Part shown: piece by piece, positions 19,453 to 30,101 of the stretch
How the letters are laid out: each line of letters starts with the position of its first letter
Position numbering within the stretch: the first letter of the stretch is position 1
Source: Stereocaulon alpinum
Lineage: Eukaryota; Ascomycota; Lecanoromycetes; Lecanorales; Stereocaulaceae
Direction of reading: 5' to 3'
Assembly (NCBI GenBank): GCA_018257865.1
Contig: JAEUBA010000165.1
Span: forward strand, 1 to 36,218
DNA: 36,218 nt
Notes under the pieces: model-generated
Databases searched by the model: none
Told to the model about the DNA's origin: nothing
What the model saw: only the letters and a program-made list of their open reading frames with translations
Translations under genes and position numbers: made by a program

Positions 19453-20732
19453 TGTGGATAATGAGTTCCTACAGTCAATGCCTGTAAGCTTTCTATGGAA
19501 TCGTGTCCATGAAAATTCAGGATCTCGTTAAATCTTGATGGTAAAGGGGAGTCTTTCTGCGCCTGATGTTGTACTGCACGGAAGTGGTACACGTTTGGCC
19601 GCGGTCTAAGCTGGCATACTTACTGCTGGGCTTATTTGTCGAACTTAAATGAATTTTGATGTGGATGCGAGATCCAAGGTATCGGGCTTGATGCCTGACT
19701 AGTTTCCGACTCGGTCGAAGTGAGAATGGAATATAGTTATGGAAGATTATCGAGAGATCTCAGTGAGGGCTGGACAGATCCGATCCTCCGGGCCCATTGG
19801 TGCCCGCACGACTGACACGGGTGATTGTCGCTTTGCATATGCATGTTGACGCCTTTCTTCGCGGACTTCGGATTTCGAGAGCGAAGTCACATGATTGTCG
19901 ATCGTTGCTTGATGCCTCGTAGGGACCGGAGTACACGACAGAGGCTATTTACATTGAGTACATTCTCGTACATTGAAGCAAATGCTGGGATTGGACTGCT
20001 TCAATCTTTCGCCATTTACCACAACTCCGTCTTCTGCTTTGGAAGCGAATTGGAAATGCCTGGAAGAGAGATCACGCGCGATAGAAGAAATGCGAAGGAA
20101 ATACCGAAAGTCGCCATCAGTATTCGGTAAATCACGTTCGTAGCTCGGGTCGTGAATGTCAGCCTGCTCGTTGCAGTAACTATCCATTTGATGCCACCTT
20201 TAAGGCAGTTGTGTGCTCTCACTAATGTTTGTTGGCAGTTTTTAGATTTGTATGTAATCTTTCTCTACCCTAAGATCTGTGCTTCGCAGGGACCTGTCCT
20301 CTCAGGAAGCTCTGATAGATCCGTAGCAGATCGGCAGATAGCCGCGGGGTAGCTGCGGGGGGGGGCTGCGGGGAGGACTTTAAGCTGCGCCAGTTACACC
20401 ACGCCCGAGCATGCCTAATAATCTAGGCTGTCAAACTCCAGCCTTGGGAAAAGAGGACTTTTATGACGACAAGTCAAGGGCTCAGCCTTCTCAGCTGTGA
20501 TATTTAGAAAGAGATGGATATCCTTTCTCGAGCTTGCTCTTGCTTGGATAACTCAAGCCATCTCTCCTCTCCAGCTTTGAGGACTGCAAGCTCTCCCCTA
20601 CCTCGACTTGCAGCCATTTCAAGGCGTTCCCAATCTCTCAAGCCCATTTGAGGCTTCCATGCTGAGCCGAGTCAAGTACTGTTGAACTTTTCGAAACATG
20701 TGTGCACAAGCTGGTTAACAGAACAGCCCGCC
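19453..20732. other. Intergenic region between divergent genes, no gene supported
   Basis: 1.28 kb between the dioxygenase-fold gene (-) and the HeLo-like gene (+). Open frames of up to about 100 codons exist on both strands (for example 19825-20130) but show no domain, signal or codon pattern I recognise. A G-run with GCTGCGGGG words lies at about 20345-20375. A pyrimidine-rich stretch precedes the ATG at 20733. Confidence 0.5.
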
Positions 20733-22064
20733 ATGTCCTTCAACTATGGAGTCTCTGATGCACTCCTCGTTTGCCAGTTGGCTTACCGAATAGTTCAGAA
20801 TTGCCGGAAGGCTTGTGGCGAACATGATATGCTTACCCGAGAGGTCTCAAGCCTTCACGTTGTCCTCCACCGACTCGACCTTGAGTGCAAGAGATCGGAC
20901 AGCCCGATCAATAGGGCCGACGATCCGTGCCGGGAGGAGTTCCAGAGTCTTGTCAATGGATGTGAAAAGACTTTGGAGCCGTTGGACAGTATAGCGGAGA
21001 AGTTCAGCTCGTTGAGTGACAGAGAAAGAGGCGGGAAGAAGATGTGGCAAACAGTACGCTTCGGCAACGGAAAGATGGTAGACCTAGGTGACTTGAGGAC
21101 GAAGGTTGTCTTCTATACGTCGGCTATTTCGCTGTTTATCAACATGGTCTCTATGAATACCATCGGCAGTGTTGAAAGACAAATGGATGAAGCTGGAGGC
21201 CACCTTCGGGAGCTCAAAATTGCACTGAACGGCGTTGCAGCTCATTTGATGTCGGGCAACAGCCTCGAGGGTTCGGTGCTCACCACATACAGCGAGGATG
21301 ATAAGGCTGTCTGGAAAGCTTTCCGGAGAGAGCTGATCAAAGATGGGATCCGAAGTTCCGTTATCGAGAGGTACAGCGAGGTCATCAAAGCCTATGTGAG
21401 AGAGCTTGGCAGCCGAGGTTTGCTGGAGTCGAGCAAAGGTTCCTCTATTACCCAAGACGAGATGTTCTCCGAGAGAGTGAACGATTTCCCCAGCACCGTT
21501 GGAAGGGGTAGCTACTCGGTTCGCCTACCTTACAGAGGACAGCCACTGAGGACACCTTCTATACGGACCATTCCTAAGTTGGCCTCAAGCGCGGCATCTG
21601 GGGTACTCCTCAATGTGGAAGATAATCCGCCACCAAACGTTGACTGGGTTGCTTCCCAAGAATCCCTGTCAACATTGCTCGACAACATATGGCACTTATA
21701 CCATGAACGGGTCGCACCACTATGTATTGGTTTGATCTTGCGTCCCCCACGAACCAAGCAGGCTTGGGATGAGATTTATCACAACTTGAAGGTGAGCATA
21801 AAGCAGCAAGTCCTCGGAAGACTAGATGAGATCGAAATAACGAGGGAAGAATATGCGAACTTCAGGTGTGAGATCGCGAGCGATGCACAAGACATGCTGA
21901 TTGCACTGGCCTTTTATAAGCACGATTATAAGTGGCGATGGAAAGATACATGGCGCCGCAAGAAGAACGGCGCGAGTGTGTTGGTCGAGCTCAACGACGT
22001 CGACCAAATCATAGCGAGTAGGCCTGGCCCTTTGTGTCCATATTGTTATCCTCAGCACGGATGA
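20733..22064 (+). CDS. HeLo-like N-terminal domain protein, 443 aa
   Basis: The ATG at 20733 has a good context (CCCGCCATG) and begins MSFNYGVSDALLV, the usual opening of HeLo-like N-terminal domains of fungal signalling proteins (hydrophobic helix, then A.....NCR.A...H..L..EV..L). The upstream TTG extension is not needed. Helical segments continue to about residue 190, including the hydrophobic FYTSAISLFINMVSM. Residues about 240-300 are Ser-rich and probably flexible. The C-terminal part is helical and ends with a CPYC motif. HeLo-like domains are usually N-terminal to NACHT/STAND or kinase modules, or paired with an amyloid motif, in fungal incompatibility and immunity. No such second module is visible here, so this is a stand-alone member. 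The assignment is by pattern and is moderate. Confidence 0.65.
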   Translation: MSFNYGVSDALLVCQLAYRIVQNCRKACGEHDMLTREVSSLHVVLHRLDLECKRSDSPINRADDPCREEFQSLVNGCEKTLEPLDSIAEKFSSLSDRERGGKKMWQTVRFGNGKMVDLGDLRTKVVFYTSAISLFINMVSMNTIGSVERQMDEAGGHLRELKIALNGVAAHLMSGNSLEGSVLTTYSEDDKAVWKAFRRELIKDGIRSSVIERYSEVIKAYVRELGSRGLLESSKGSSITQDEMFSERVNDFPSTVGRGSYSVRLPYRGQPLRTPSIRTIPKLASSAASGVLLNVEDNPPPNVDWVASQESLSTLLDNIWHLYHERVAPLCIGLILRPPRTKQAWDEIYHNLKVSIKQQVLGRLDEIEITREEYANFRCEIASDAQDMLIALAFYKHDYKWRWKDTWRRKKNGASVLVELNDVDQIIASRPGPLCPYCYPQHG

Positions 22065-22562
22065 CACAAGGCATGAAATCAGCCGCCCTGCAATAACCTC
22101 TGTGTGAAGATAAGTAGAACGAAGTCGGTAATATAATGTTTCATTCGTGACAGGAAAGGGGAGAATTACCTGGGCTTTGGCAATGACGCATCTCACGACA
22201 TTGCGGCTTCAAAGGGCCAAGGAGATATGGACAAAGGTGTCAGGCTTATGAGCGCGGGGTACAATGATTCATAGCCTACATGAGCACGCATACATGACTT
22301 AGTCTTCGTTAGATCATGTAGTGGCCATCTGTCACTCCAGTCAAGCCGCCAATCGTGCGGCCAGTCGTTGCTTGTCGGGTTTCCGGTTTGTCCTGTCCAC
22401 TACAATCCCGTCAGGAAGTTGTTGCCTGGCTTAGTTGTTAGCAAAGCCATTCACTAGCTCCACCTCCAGTTGAAGGTACTCAACAATTGGCTTGCATGTC
22501 ATCGTTCGCTCCATACTGCTCGTTTCTTGCTTCGTGGTCCGTCTGCTTTGTTGTCGCGTCTT
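22065..22562. other. Convergent intergenic region
   Basis: 498 bp between the stops of the HeLo-like gene (+) and the Zn2Cys6 gene (-). No gene, repeat or structural RNA recognised. Confidence 0.5.
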
Positions 22563-24058
22563 CTAGTCCGACCGCCTTGGCGTCTCGACCATCCCTCGGA
22601 TCTTCTCCGTGGGCCACTCAAGCCATTGTCTGTACTCCTGGGGTAGACAAGCTTCTATCTCCCCCATCGTTTTGTCTGACCAGTCCCCAACCCACCAATA
22701 GTGGCGAGCCTGGGATAGTAGCACGCACCAGTGGGCTATCAGCACCAATGGCACGACATGCCGTTCGCTTAGTCTCTGCACAAACGAAGACGGTAGTCGA
22801 ATAGCCCAATACCATATCGGCAGCGTACTTTGGTCATCCTTAAGCACTGATTCGACTTTCAGATACGCGGCACGGAGTGAACTTGCTGCAGCGGCAAAGC
22901 TTTCCACATCATCCATTTCGGTATCTTTATTCAGGTCTGGGGCTGTCGAACAAAAAATGAGAAGCTTAGAAAAGTGCTCTTCCGTGCTAGGATCCCGGAA
23001 AGTAGGGTTGCTTTTGATGTGGCCGGGATACAAAAGTAACAGGTGCGCCAGTGGGCCTTCTTGGACCCAGTGTCGAATAGACGGTAGAATCGAGCGGACT
23101 CCACGTAGCACTAGACACCAAACCATTGTCAATAGTGCTGTTTGAGATAAGCAATGATCGCTGGTATCAATTCCAGAGAGCGAAGACTCCCGAGAATTGT
23201 TCAGAGCCTAGCAATCAGGTTGAAAGGGAATATTTGGACTTTGAGAATACGTACTGTGGATGCATTGAACGGCCGCATGTAGAGGGGTATCGACTGCAGA
23301 TCCGTCTACCAATGATGGTAATGCGGAAGCGAGGTATACCATAAGGAAGGAGAAGATGAACAGCGCGTCTGCGTTCTCCTGTGTAGGATTTGCCATTGCA
23401 AGTTGCTGCAACTGCAAGGCTCTGCCTTGATGCATAGCCGCTTTCTTCCGGTAATCAATTCGCTGCCCCGGTCGTAGATGTGCGATGTGTGAGGCGGATA
23501 CGGCGAGAACAATGTGCATGACGAACTCGTGGGACAGCGCCATCTGGGGGACCGTAGAATGCCATATATGAGAGTTGCTACTAGTAGTGATCGTGTGGGA
23601 CGTGACGATAGTGAAGTGATGTAGGAGCTCGAGATGGGCCATATTGAGGATTAATGGTGAAGGAGGTGGAGGAGTCTTCGGAGAAGGGCGACTTGGCTGA
23701 GCGACATGATTCTGGTATGGTCTTGAAGGTGTTGTCGCATAGCTTCGCTGGATAGGAGTGAAGCGAGAACCAGATTGAGACCTGTCATAGGACGAAGACG
23801 AAGCAGCGCTTGCGGCACTGGCCAGCTGATCCAACCCATCGTTTGTATATGTGCATTGGGTTTGCCTCCGAGTGCAGCTCCGGCACTTAGGCTTCTCTTC
23901 ATCACACTATGATGGATCAGTGTGGAGCATCTCCCATATCCTAAACTCGATCGGACGCGTACCTTGACTTTCCGCACCTTGCATTGAGTGCAGCCGTTCC
24001 TAGAGTTGTGATGGCCCCTGTTGCGTCGCTTCGGCGCAGGCTCTTCAGGCTCGTCCAT
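22563..24058 (-). CDS. Zn2Cys6 (Gal4-type) transcription factor, 440 aa
   Basis: Three exons on the minus strand: 24058-23963, 23906-23255, 23137-22563; introns of 56 and 117 bp; total 1323 nt. The first intron splits the DNA-binding domain exactly between Lys32 and Cys33. The assembled cluster is C-x2-C-x6-C-x6-C-x2-C-x6-C (residues 23-50), preceded by a basic KRRNRGHHNSRN stretch. A Ser/Pro-rich linker follows. The regulatory region begins with LELLHHFTIVTS, as in sterol-uptake-control-like and related fungal regulators, and ends with the WLEWP motif of that group. The ATG at 24058 is the first in-frame ATG; codons upstream lack one. It lies 402 bp from and divergent to an RTA1-like gene, a possible target. 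Intron 2 was placed by phase (CAG acceptor, CTTAT branch). Confidence 0.88.
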
Positions 24059-24460
24059 CGCAGGCTGACTGGCTGGTATGTAGCTCGGAAAGGGTGCGAG
24101 GTTGATTGCGAGCCCGAGATACTTTGCCCACCCTGAGTCAGTCCCAATAAGGTAAGCGCAATTCGCAACGACGTAGGGTCTCGGAAGTTCAGCTCGATCT
24201 TTCCCCTTTGGCAAGAGTATATTTATACAAATTTGTTTGTTCTGGAAGTAATTCTCGGCGCGATCAACAAGATGGAAGGGCTGGGTCTTGGTTATCTTGT
24301 CTGGCAGGAAGTGACGATGGCTCTAACGATAGGGTACAAGAGGTTAACAATTTTCATATCTTGTCTCTCTATTTGCAGTCTTCTCATTGCACTGCCTTCC
24401 CAACCACTTAAACGGTCTTTCAAGTCACTTTAGCCTCGCAGAAAGCAGAAAGGAATCGTT
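24059..24460. promoter_or_regulatory. Shared divergent promoter, Zn2Cys6 regulator / RTA1-like gene
   Basis: 402 bp. It contains an AT-rich TATA-like run GTATATTTATACAAAT at about 24217-24232. Zn2Cys6 factors often control a divergent neighbour through CGG-type half sites; I did not find a clear inverted CGG pair by eye. Confidence 0.4.
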
Positions 24461-25405
24461 ATGTGGGCCTTCGCAGCTGCTTTCATTGAAGCTTTGACGT
24501 TCCTTATTATTCTTTACTACCACACGCTGAGCTTTGCTGCTGCAGTCATTGTGATGTCGTTATTCATACTAGCCACTATCATCCATTCTGTCCAGTTCTA
24601 CCGCTATCGAGCTCGGTACATGGTCCCTGTCATCGTTGGCGGTATCTGTATGTTCTCGACCTTGAGAAAATCTTGCTCAAATGTCCCAGCGCCTTACTGA
24701 CTCTCGCCTCTAATAGTCGAAAGCATAGCCTACATGTGCCGCACCATCAGTTACTCCTCACCCCGACCTTTCATTCCCTACATCATCAGCTCAGTCCTCA
24801 CCCTCGTCACCCGGGCCATTTTCGCAGCAACAACATATATGATACTCGGCCGCATCATGCATCTCTTGCACGCTGAACACCACTCTCTCATTCCTGTCAA
24901 CAGGTTGAGTAAGCTCTTCGTATGCTTGGAGATCATGTCCTTCCAAGTTCAGAGCGCAGGTGCAGGAATACAGGCTGCGAAAGATGACATACTTCAGCGT
25001 GCGGGCGAGATCGTCATCGTCGCAGTGTTGGTGTTACAGATCATCATTTCCTGCCTTTTTCTCGGTGTCACACTCGTGTTCCATAGGCGGACTTTGAAGC
25101 AGCCGACGCATGTGTCTCTGGGATCTTTGCAGTGGGAGTTGCACTTGGGTGGTCTATACGGTGCCGGTGTCTTACTCCTCGTGCGGGACATTATCAGGGC
25201 TGTGGAATACATTCAGGGCTGTGGAGCGTACATTCATAAGCATGGGTACTTCCTGTACGTCTTTGATGCCGCGCCCATGTTTGGCGTCATGCTTGTCATG
25301 GCGGTAATATATGCTCCTTGCTTGTTACAGCAGCATCAAGAAGGAGAGCTTGAAGAAGCAACGGAGCCACCAAGTTATGAGAGAACAGTCAGAGTGAAGG
25401 CTTGA
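24461..25405 (+). CDS. RTA1-like seven-transmembrane protein, 291 aa
   Basis: Two exons, 24461-24647 and 24717-25405, joined over a 69-bp intron (GTATGT...TAATAG, phase 1); total 876 nt. The joint creates VIVGGIFESIAYMCR, the conserved GG.FE..GY..R signature of the RTA1 family. Later signatures are the AGAGIQAAKDD segment, the VRDIIRAVEYIQG helix (R..YR..E in the family) and the FDAAPMFGVM block. Seven hydrophobic helices are visible, and the tail is hydrophilic and acidic. RTA1-like proteins (Rta1, Rsb1 in yeast) are plasma-membrane proteins linked to lipid translocation and resistance to membrane-active compounds. The divergent Zn2Cys6 gene is a plausible regulator. The N-terminus is slightly shorter than usual, so an upstream exon cannot be excluded. 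Confidence 0.88.
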
Positions 25406-26263
25406 TGGTCCTTAGCTTGTCATTGTTCTTATAAGACCTTTGATTTGGGTTATAAGGCGGGGGTTTGATATGCATAACAGTCTCGCAAGCGTACCTAGGG
25501 TTACTTGGTAGACTGAGTCAAAAAGCGTAGTGTGCTTCTTTTGGAAAGTTAACAATGTACTACATGGCTCTTTCAGTGCCCCTGTGCATCGCTTCATAAC
25601 GTCAACAAAGACTGCCAGTTTCACTGTCAACTACGACAGTAACAATACCTCTCTTCATCCTGTCAATTAAGTTGCAGTCCCATTCTGCCCCTCCTTTACA
25701 AGATCTTACGGAGTACTGTTGATCACTTCCCTTTCCAGGACAAGTTCTAGGGTTAGGTCTAAGTTTTGCATAATCTCTGCACGAAAATTATGCGTGTCGT
25801 AGCCATTTGTAAACCGATCATCAAATTTGTGCAATTTTGATCCATCTCTCCCGAACTTGCATTGACGGAGCTTGGGCCAAACTGAGGAATAGCTGTAATT
25901 TCTGGACGAAGGACTGAGAAAGCGTAGAACTATGAGCTCGTTGGAAGAAAAGTCAAATTCTATTAATTATGTTGATATTGGCCCCCTTGGCCCCCACGAT
26001 GTTATCGTTACCTATCGCATCCAAGATCCGAGATTCCGAGATACTTCGGCGAATGACATGGTAGAGATGCTGTGCCGCATTGTCGCACCTATCAAATGTC
26101 AAAGTCGAGCGCCACCACGCTGCCCATAAGAGCACCACTCGCAATTGCGCCCGAGCCTTCGAAGAGTGTGGGAAGAGTGTGATCACCTAGGTCACCGCTT
26201 CCGGGATTTCATCATGCACATCATCATTTAGCCTGCAGCAGCCTGGTCAAAGTTCCTTCCGGG
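25406..26263. other. Intergenic region; possible upstream ORF
   Basis: 858 bp. An ATG at 25932 opens a 65-codon frame ending at 26129, 135 bp before the next gene. It has no domain pattern and could be an upstream ORF in the leader of the 26264 gene or chance. Nothing else recognised. Confidence 0.4.
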
Positions 26264-27799
26264 ATGGCCTCCTCCAACAGCCGGTCTCTTCCCACTATGC
26301 GGCAAGTTGAACATTCCTCACAGAAGCCGAACGACGATGATACATACCGAATGATGGTATTACGATTCGAGCAGACAGAAGATGAGGTAGACCAGCACTT
26401 TCTACAAACGGCGCTTGAGCTGGGCATCAATTCCCCCCAAGACCCCAAGACCACTCTCGATCTAGTTACAAGCAATGTCGGTACGCTCAATATTGACTCT
26501 GCGCCTGTTGAGCCTCCAGCGCACGAACCCTCGAGAGCCTCCCACTCAATTCACACCACTTCGACCGACAGTTCCATAGAGCAGCGGAGACATAGGAAGA
26601 CGCCATCACTCGCTGCGACATCCATAACATCTGCCTCGTTGAGTTCAGCATCATCTAGGAAATCAAACTACGTGAAGGTGAGGGAAAGCTTTCGGAGGAT
26701 GTCGCGACTACACAGACGGAAGACTGTCGGTGCAGATGTCCCCATCATACCACCACGGGCGTCATCAACGCTGCATTCTGTGATCAGGCCAGGCATGCAG
26801 CCTCGTCCAATGACAGCAGATCAAGCCCCTACGATATCCAGTCCTCAGCCTCATGCTGTCACAACAGACGAAATGCATACATTGATAATGCTTCGGAAAC
26901 AGAACATGTCGATCGAATACCGCCCTCCCCCACCACCCCCACCACCCCCGCCGCCGCCAACAGAACCCCCTCCTCTTCCTCTAGAACAAGAGATGCTCGA
27001 AGACATCACTGCTCGCCGGCGCAGTATGTCAAACCCTGTCCTAAAGAAACTTCGTACCACCCAACTTCAAGAACAACTCCGTTTCATCAGCTTTGAAGCG
27101 TCACAACACCGCCTTATGCACACAAGACAAATACAACACAAACGAGACGCCCTCTCCGACTACCAGCAGCAGCAGAAGGAAACACACACTCGACACGCTG
27201 AAGCCTTAGCCTCCCTCGAAAACAGGCATCTTAGCGCCGAGGTAGACCTCAACCGCACATTGGAGCTGGAGAGACAGGCTTGTGAGACAAGGCTGAGGCA
27301 CATGCAAGCATATTGCAGTCCAAGGTCTACCGTGCAGGGCATGCCAGACCGAGTAGTCACGAAGAGCGACTACAGGCAACTGGAACAGCAGTATCACTTA
27401 CGCAATGGCATGGATAACCTTCATGCATCGCGCATCAATGTGCTACGGGAGAAGCAAGGCAAGCAAATCGAGCGTATAATGGCAAAGCAGGAAGCGGAGC
27501 TCGAAGCTCTGGAGTCAGATTTCGAGCACCAGAACGAGGACTTAGATACAAAGTTCCGAGAGGAGGAGCGACAACTACAGCACGAATTTGCAGAACGCAA
27601 GAAAAGGCTTGTGGCACGTTGGAATTTGGCCGAGGTCATTGAGAGGAGGAAACTTGAAATACAATCTGGGGACGAGTATGGCGAGTTGCCGGCTGTCAAA
27701 TGGTCCCATGATACCCTGGACGCTAAAGAAAGAAGGAACGAGGGGGGAGACGATATACACGCTGTGGATGTGGCGTATGATGCCATGAATATGATCTAA
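26264..27799 (+). CDS. Polyproline and coiled-coil protein, 511 aa, unknown function
   Basis: Single exon from ATG 26264. Residues 1-60 contain a short helix (TYRMMVLRFEQTEDEVDQHF). Residues 80-160 are Ser/Thr-rich with a basic patch RRMSRLHRRK at 144-153. Residues 221-232 are twelve consecutive prolines, followed by a second proline cluster. From about 265 to 465 the protein is rich in Gln/Glu/Arg heptad-like helix and probably forms a coiled coil. The polyproline run could bind profilin, SH3 or WW partners, but no FH2 or other actin domain follows, so it is not a formin. I do not recognise a family. The frame is well supported by length and composition. Confidence 0.75.
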   Translation: MASSNSRSLPTMRQVEHSSQKPNDDDTYRMMVLRFEQTEDEVDQHFLQTALELGINSPQDPKTTLDLVTSNVGTLNIDSAPVEPPAHEPSRASHSIHTTSTDSSIEQRRHRKTPSLAATSITSASLSSASSRKSNYVKVRESFRRMSRLHRRKTVGADVPIIPPRASSTLHSVIRPGMQPRPMTADQAPTISSPQPHAVTTDEMHTLIMLRKQNMSIEYRPPPPPPPPPPPPTEPPPLPLEQEMLEDITARRRSMSNPVLKKLRTTQLQEQLRFISFEASQHRLMHTRQIQHKRDALSDYQQQQKETHTRHAEALASLENRHLSAEVDLNRTLELERQACETRLRHMQAYCSPRSTVQGMPDRVVTKSDYRQLEQQYHLRNGMDNLHASRINVLREKQGKQIERIMAKQEAELEALESDFEHQNEDLDTKFREEERQLQHEFAERKKRLVARWNLAEVIERRKLEIQSGDEYGELPAVKWSHDTLDAKERRNEGGDDIHAVDVAYDAMNMI

Positions 27800-28234
27800 T
27801 GCTCTAATCTACTTCTTGGAGATATGGTTTCCTTGCTCAAGAGATTGGCCCATCTGCATATATAATCAGCGAACATAGCGTGGCGTTTGATTTCCTTTAT
27901 ATAACGTACGCATTTGGGCTCCTACGCCTGTGGATATATCCTATTAATGTCTCATCGTTGTCGGCGCTATGCTTTTCATATGAAGTATGACATTAAAGAA
28001 CAGAAACATTTGGACTCATTCTTTCAAGCACTCAATGCATATCGAAGTTCGAATGTTAGTCACCCCAGCTCGATGAGATTTTCCATCCGACCTACCCCTC
28101 CATTTGGAGAACGATTTGCGGCTTGATCAGTTTAACCACATAATGACACGTCGAAAAGCTCGAACATCAGTCCAGCTAGCCCCGACGATTGTCTATCGAG
28201 GCAAGACCCCACCACTGAGTGAGGTAGTGCTGCG
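27800..28234. other. Intergenic, no feature recognised
   Basis: 435 bp between two plus-strand genes. A 70-codon open frame at 27914-28126 has no recognisable content. Confidence 0.45.
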
Positions 28235-28749
28235 ATGCGACCATTCGCCTTCAGCGGCCTCTTCGTCTGCGCCGTAATACTCAACACCCTCTCCGGCGGT
28301 CCACTACTAGCGGTCGCATATACCGAAGGTTCCCAGCCCGAACTCGAGGGACTTTACATACCTTGGAGGGGCCTTTCTGGAGCACTATTCCTATACTCGG
28401 CTTGCTTCTCGTTCCGGTAGGAGGTCTTGTAATGAACCAACCGCCCACCCCGTACGTTGATCGTTTACAATGGGCTACCACTTCGGGCTTGTTATTTTCA
28501 ATACTGCCTTTCTTTGCTGGAGTTGATATGAAGAATGGGCCGAGTGAGGTGGAGCTTATGTTCGCTGTCAGTAGGGCTGTTTGGACGTTGAGTGGTTGTT
28601 TTGTGCTGGGTATATGGGGGAGAGGCGGGTGGGGCGGGTTGGTGAGGGAGGGAAGAGTGTTTTGGAGACTTCTAGTGCCGGTAGAAGAGGGGGATGGGAT
28701 CACATGGACGAATAAGGAGCACGCAGACACAGGTGGTTCGAGCTCATAA
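28235..28749 (+). CDS. Small membrane protein with frame change (intron or frameshift)
   Basis: ATG 28235 opens a hydrophobic frame (FAFSGLFVCAVILNT, SGGPLLAVAYTEG) that would stop at 28420. A second frame, legible from about 28363, continues with FWSTIPILGLLLVPVGGLV, further hydrophobic spans and a stop at 28749. The two look like one polytopic protein of about 150-165 aa. The link lies between about 28312 and 28368. A 56-bp intron (donor GTCGCA at 28313, acceptor GGAG at 28368) would restore phase, but both signals are weak and I see no good branch site. A one-base indel is the other option. Family unknown. Confidence 0.5.
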
Positions 28750-29429
28750 TATGGATAGGCAACGAAGGCCCTTCTCATTCGGGACGTTCTCGCCGTTCTA
28801 CGCCTATGTGTGAGCACCAAGGTCTCGTTCTGAATACAACCTCGCAGATGAAAAACCTTGACCGAGCCAGAGACCTCTCGTCAATGTCGCCGCCCGTTGT
28901 CCCTGTCGTTTCAAATTACAAGCATTTATATCCTGCTCATTTCCTCATCCATCTCCAAAGTCAAGCATTATTAGGCCATTACTAAAGTCGCTGATCCTGA
29001 GAATGAAGGGGCGTCAGTAAGGAAGAATAGAATCCAATCAAGAGCGGAGTAAGGTAGGCCCGGTGTGTTCAGCTAGATGACGTCGACGAAGATTACCTAG
29101 ATCATGGCAACGTGCATTAGCTCTCATCAACTTCCGCTCGAGCATACAAACATAGATTGGCCACCTACTCAGACAACGTTTTCTCGGAAGCAGAATCGAC
29201 TCCGTCGGTCTAACATTTAGCTGATGAGTTGGTTGTCAGAAGACAAAAGCGATGGTCCATGGATAAAGAAGATCATATATGAGGCATAATAGTTACTCAT
29301 GCGAGAGGGCAGAGATGATGGGCGTGTGAACTTGGACTGTCGCAACCTCGGCATCCATTCTATACCTAACGAAAAGTCCACTAGAACCTCTTACCCGTTA
29401 TACGCAATGCGTTGCCATCGTTTAGCCAG
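28750..29429. other. Convergent intergenic region, no gene supported
   Basis: 680 bp between the small membrane protein (+) and the phosphatase-fold gene (-). No frame longer than chance and no repeat noticed. Confidence 0.5.
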
Positions 29430-30101
29430 CTATGAATGAGCGCAGTACTGGTCTAACTGTGGGGTCGCCCTCTTGGCCGACTCCTTCTCTATCCACTCAA
29501 TATACGATTTCTTGGGCGCTTTTCTGCCTTTGACCACTTCATAGACGTTGAAGCCACACCTCTGCCACACTTTCAACTGCTCGACATACTCTTCGCTAAC
29601 ATTTACTCTAGGCCTTTCTTCTCGGACGATATTGAGAGCTGCAGAGTATCCGATACGGTGGGCGCTCATCACTGTTGCACAGGTCTTCAATTAGCAGTAC
29701 AAGGCCGCTGGGTATCACTATCCTCACCATAAGCGACCAAGCAAGCCGTACCGCTGCCCGTCTCCCAAAACAGCACACCTTTCTTTTGTCTCAATCGCTT
29801 GTCAACGAAGTTGGAGATTTCCCCCAAGAGCGGCAGTAGATTCGGATGCTCGTCGTCGTCACGTCCGAAAGGCACCAGCTCAATCTTTGACCTCTGAAAG
29901 GCAGCACACACTGAAGCTGCGAGTTTTGGTGCGGAAACTTGAATGATCGTGGTGATCTTTCTTCGGAGGACGCTTTCATTGTCAAAGTTGCTGCCAGCTA
30001 TTGGTCAGTCCTTTAAGATGACCCCAAAGGCAAGACTCTAGTAAGGCTTACTCCGCTAACCAGACTCGGGACAATATCTCGTCGCCACCCATTCTTCTCA
30101 T
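29430..30101 (-). CDS. Dual-specificity-phosphatase-fold protein lacking the catalytic motif
   Basis: Three exons on the minus strand: 30101-30052, 29990-29728, 29671-29430, with introns of 61 and 56 bp (CTGAC and CTAAT branch sites); total 555 nt, 184 aa. The N-terminus DEILSRVWLADNFDN and KITTIIQV match the first strands of the DSP fold. The C-terminal part (GYSAALNIVREERPRV, then YVEQLKVWQRCGF) matches the helices after the active site. At the P-loop, where active enzymes have HC-x5-R, the sequence is VLFWETGSGTACLVAY: neither the nucleophilic Cys nor the Arg is present in register. This would be a pseudophosphatase of the STYX kind that may bind phospho-ligands. A second in-frame ATG at 30092 is an alternative start. 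Confidence 0.75.

Noticed and set aside
25932..26129. 65-codon ATG-led frame
   Set aside because: No conserved features; kept only as a possible upstream ORF.
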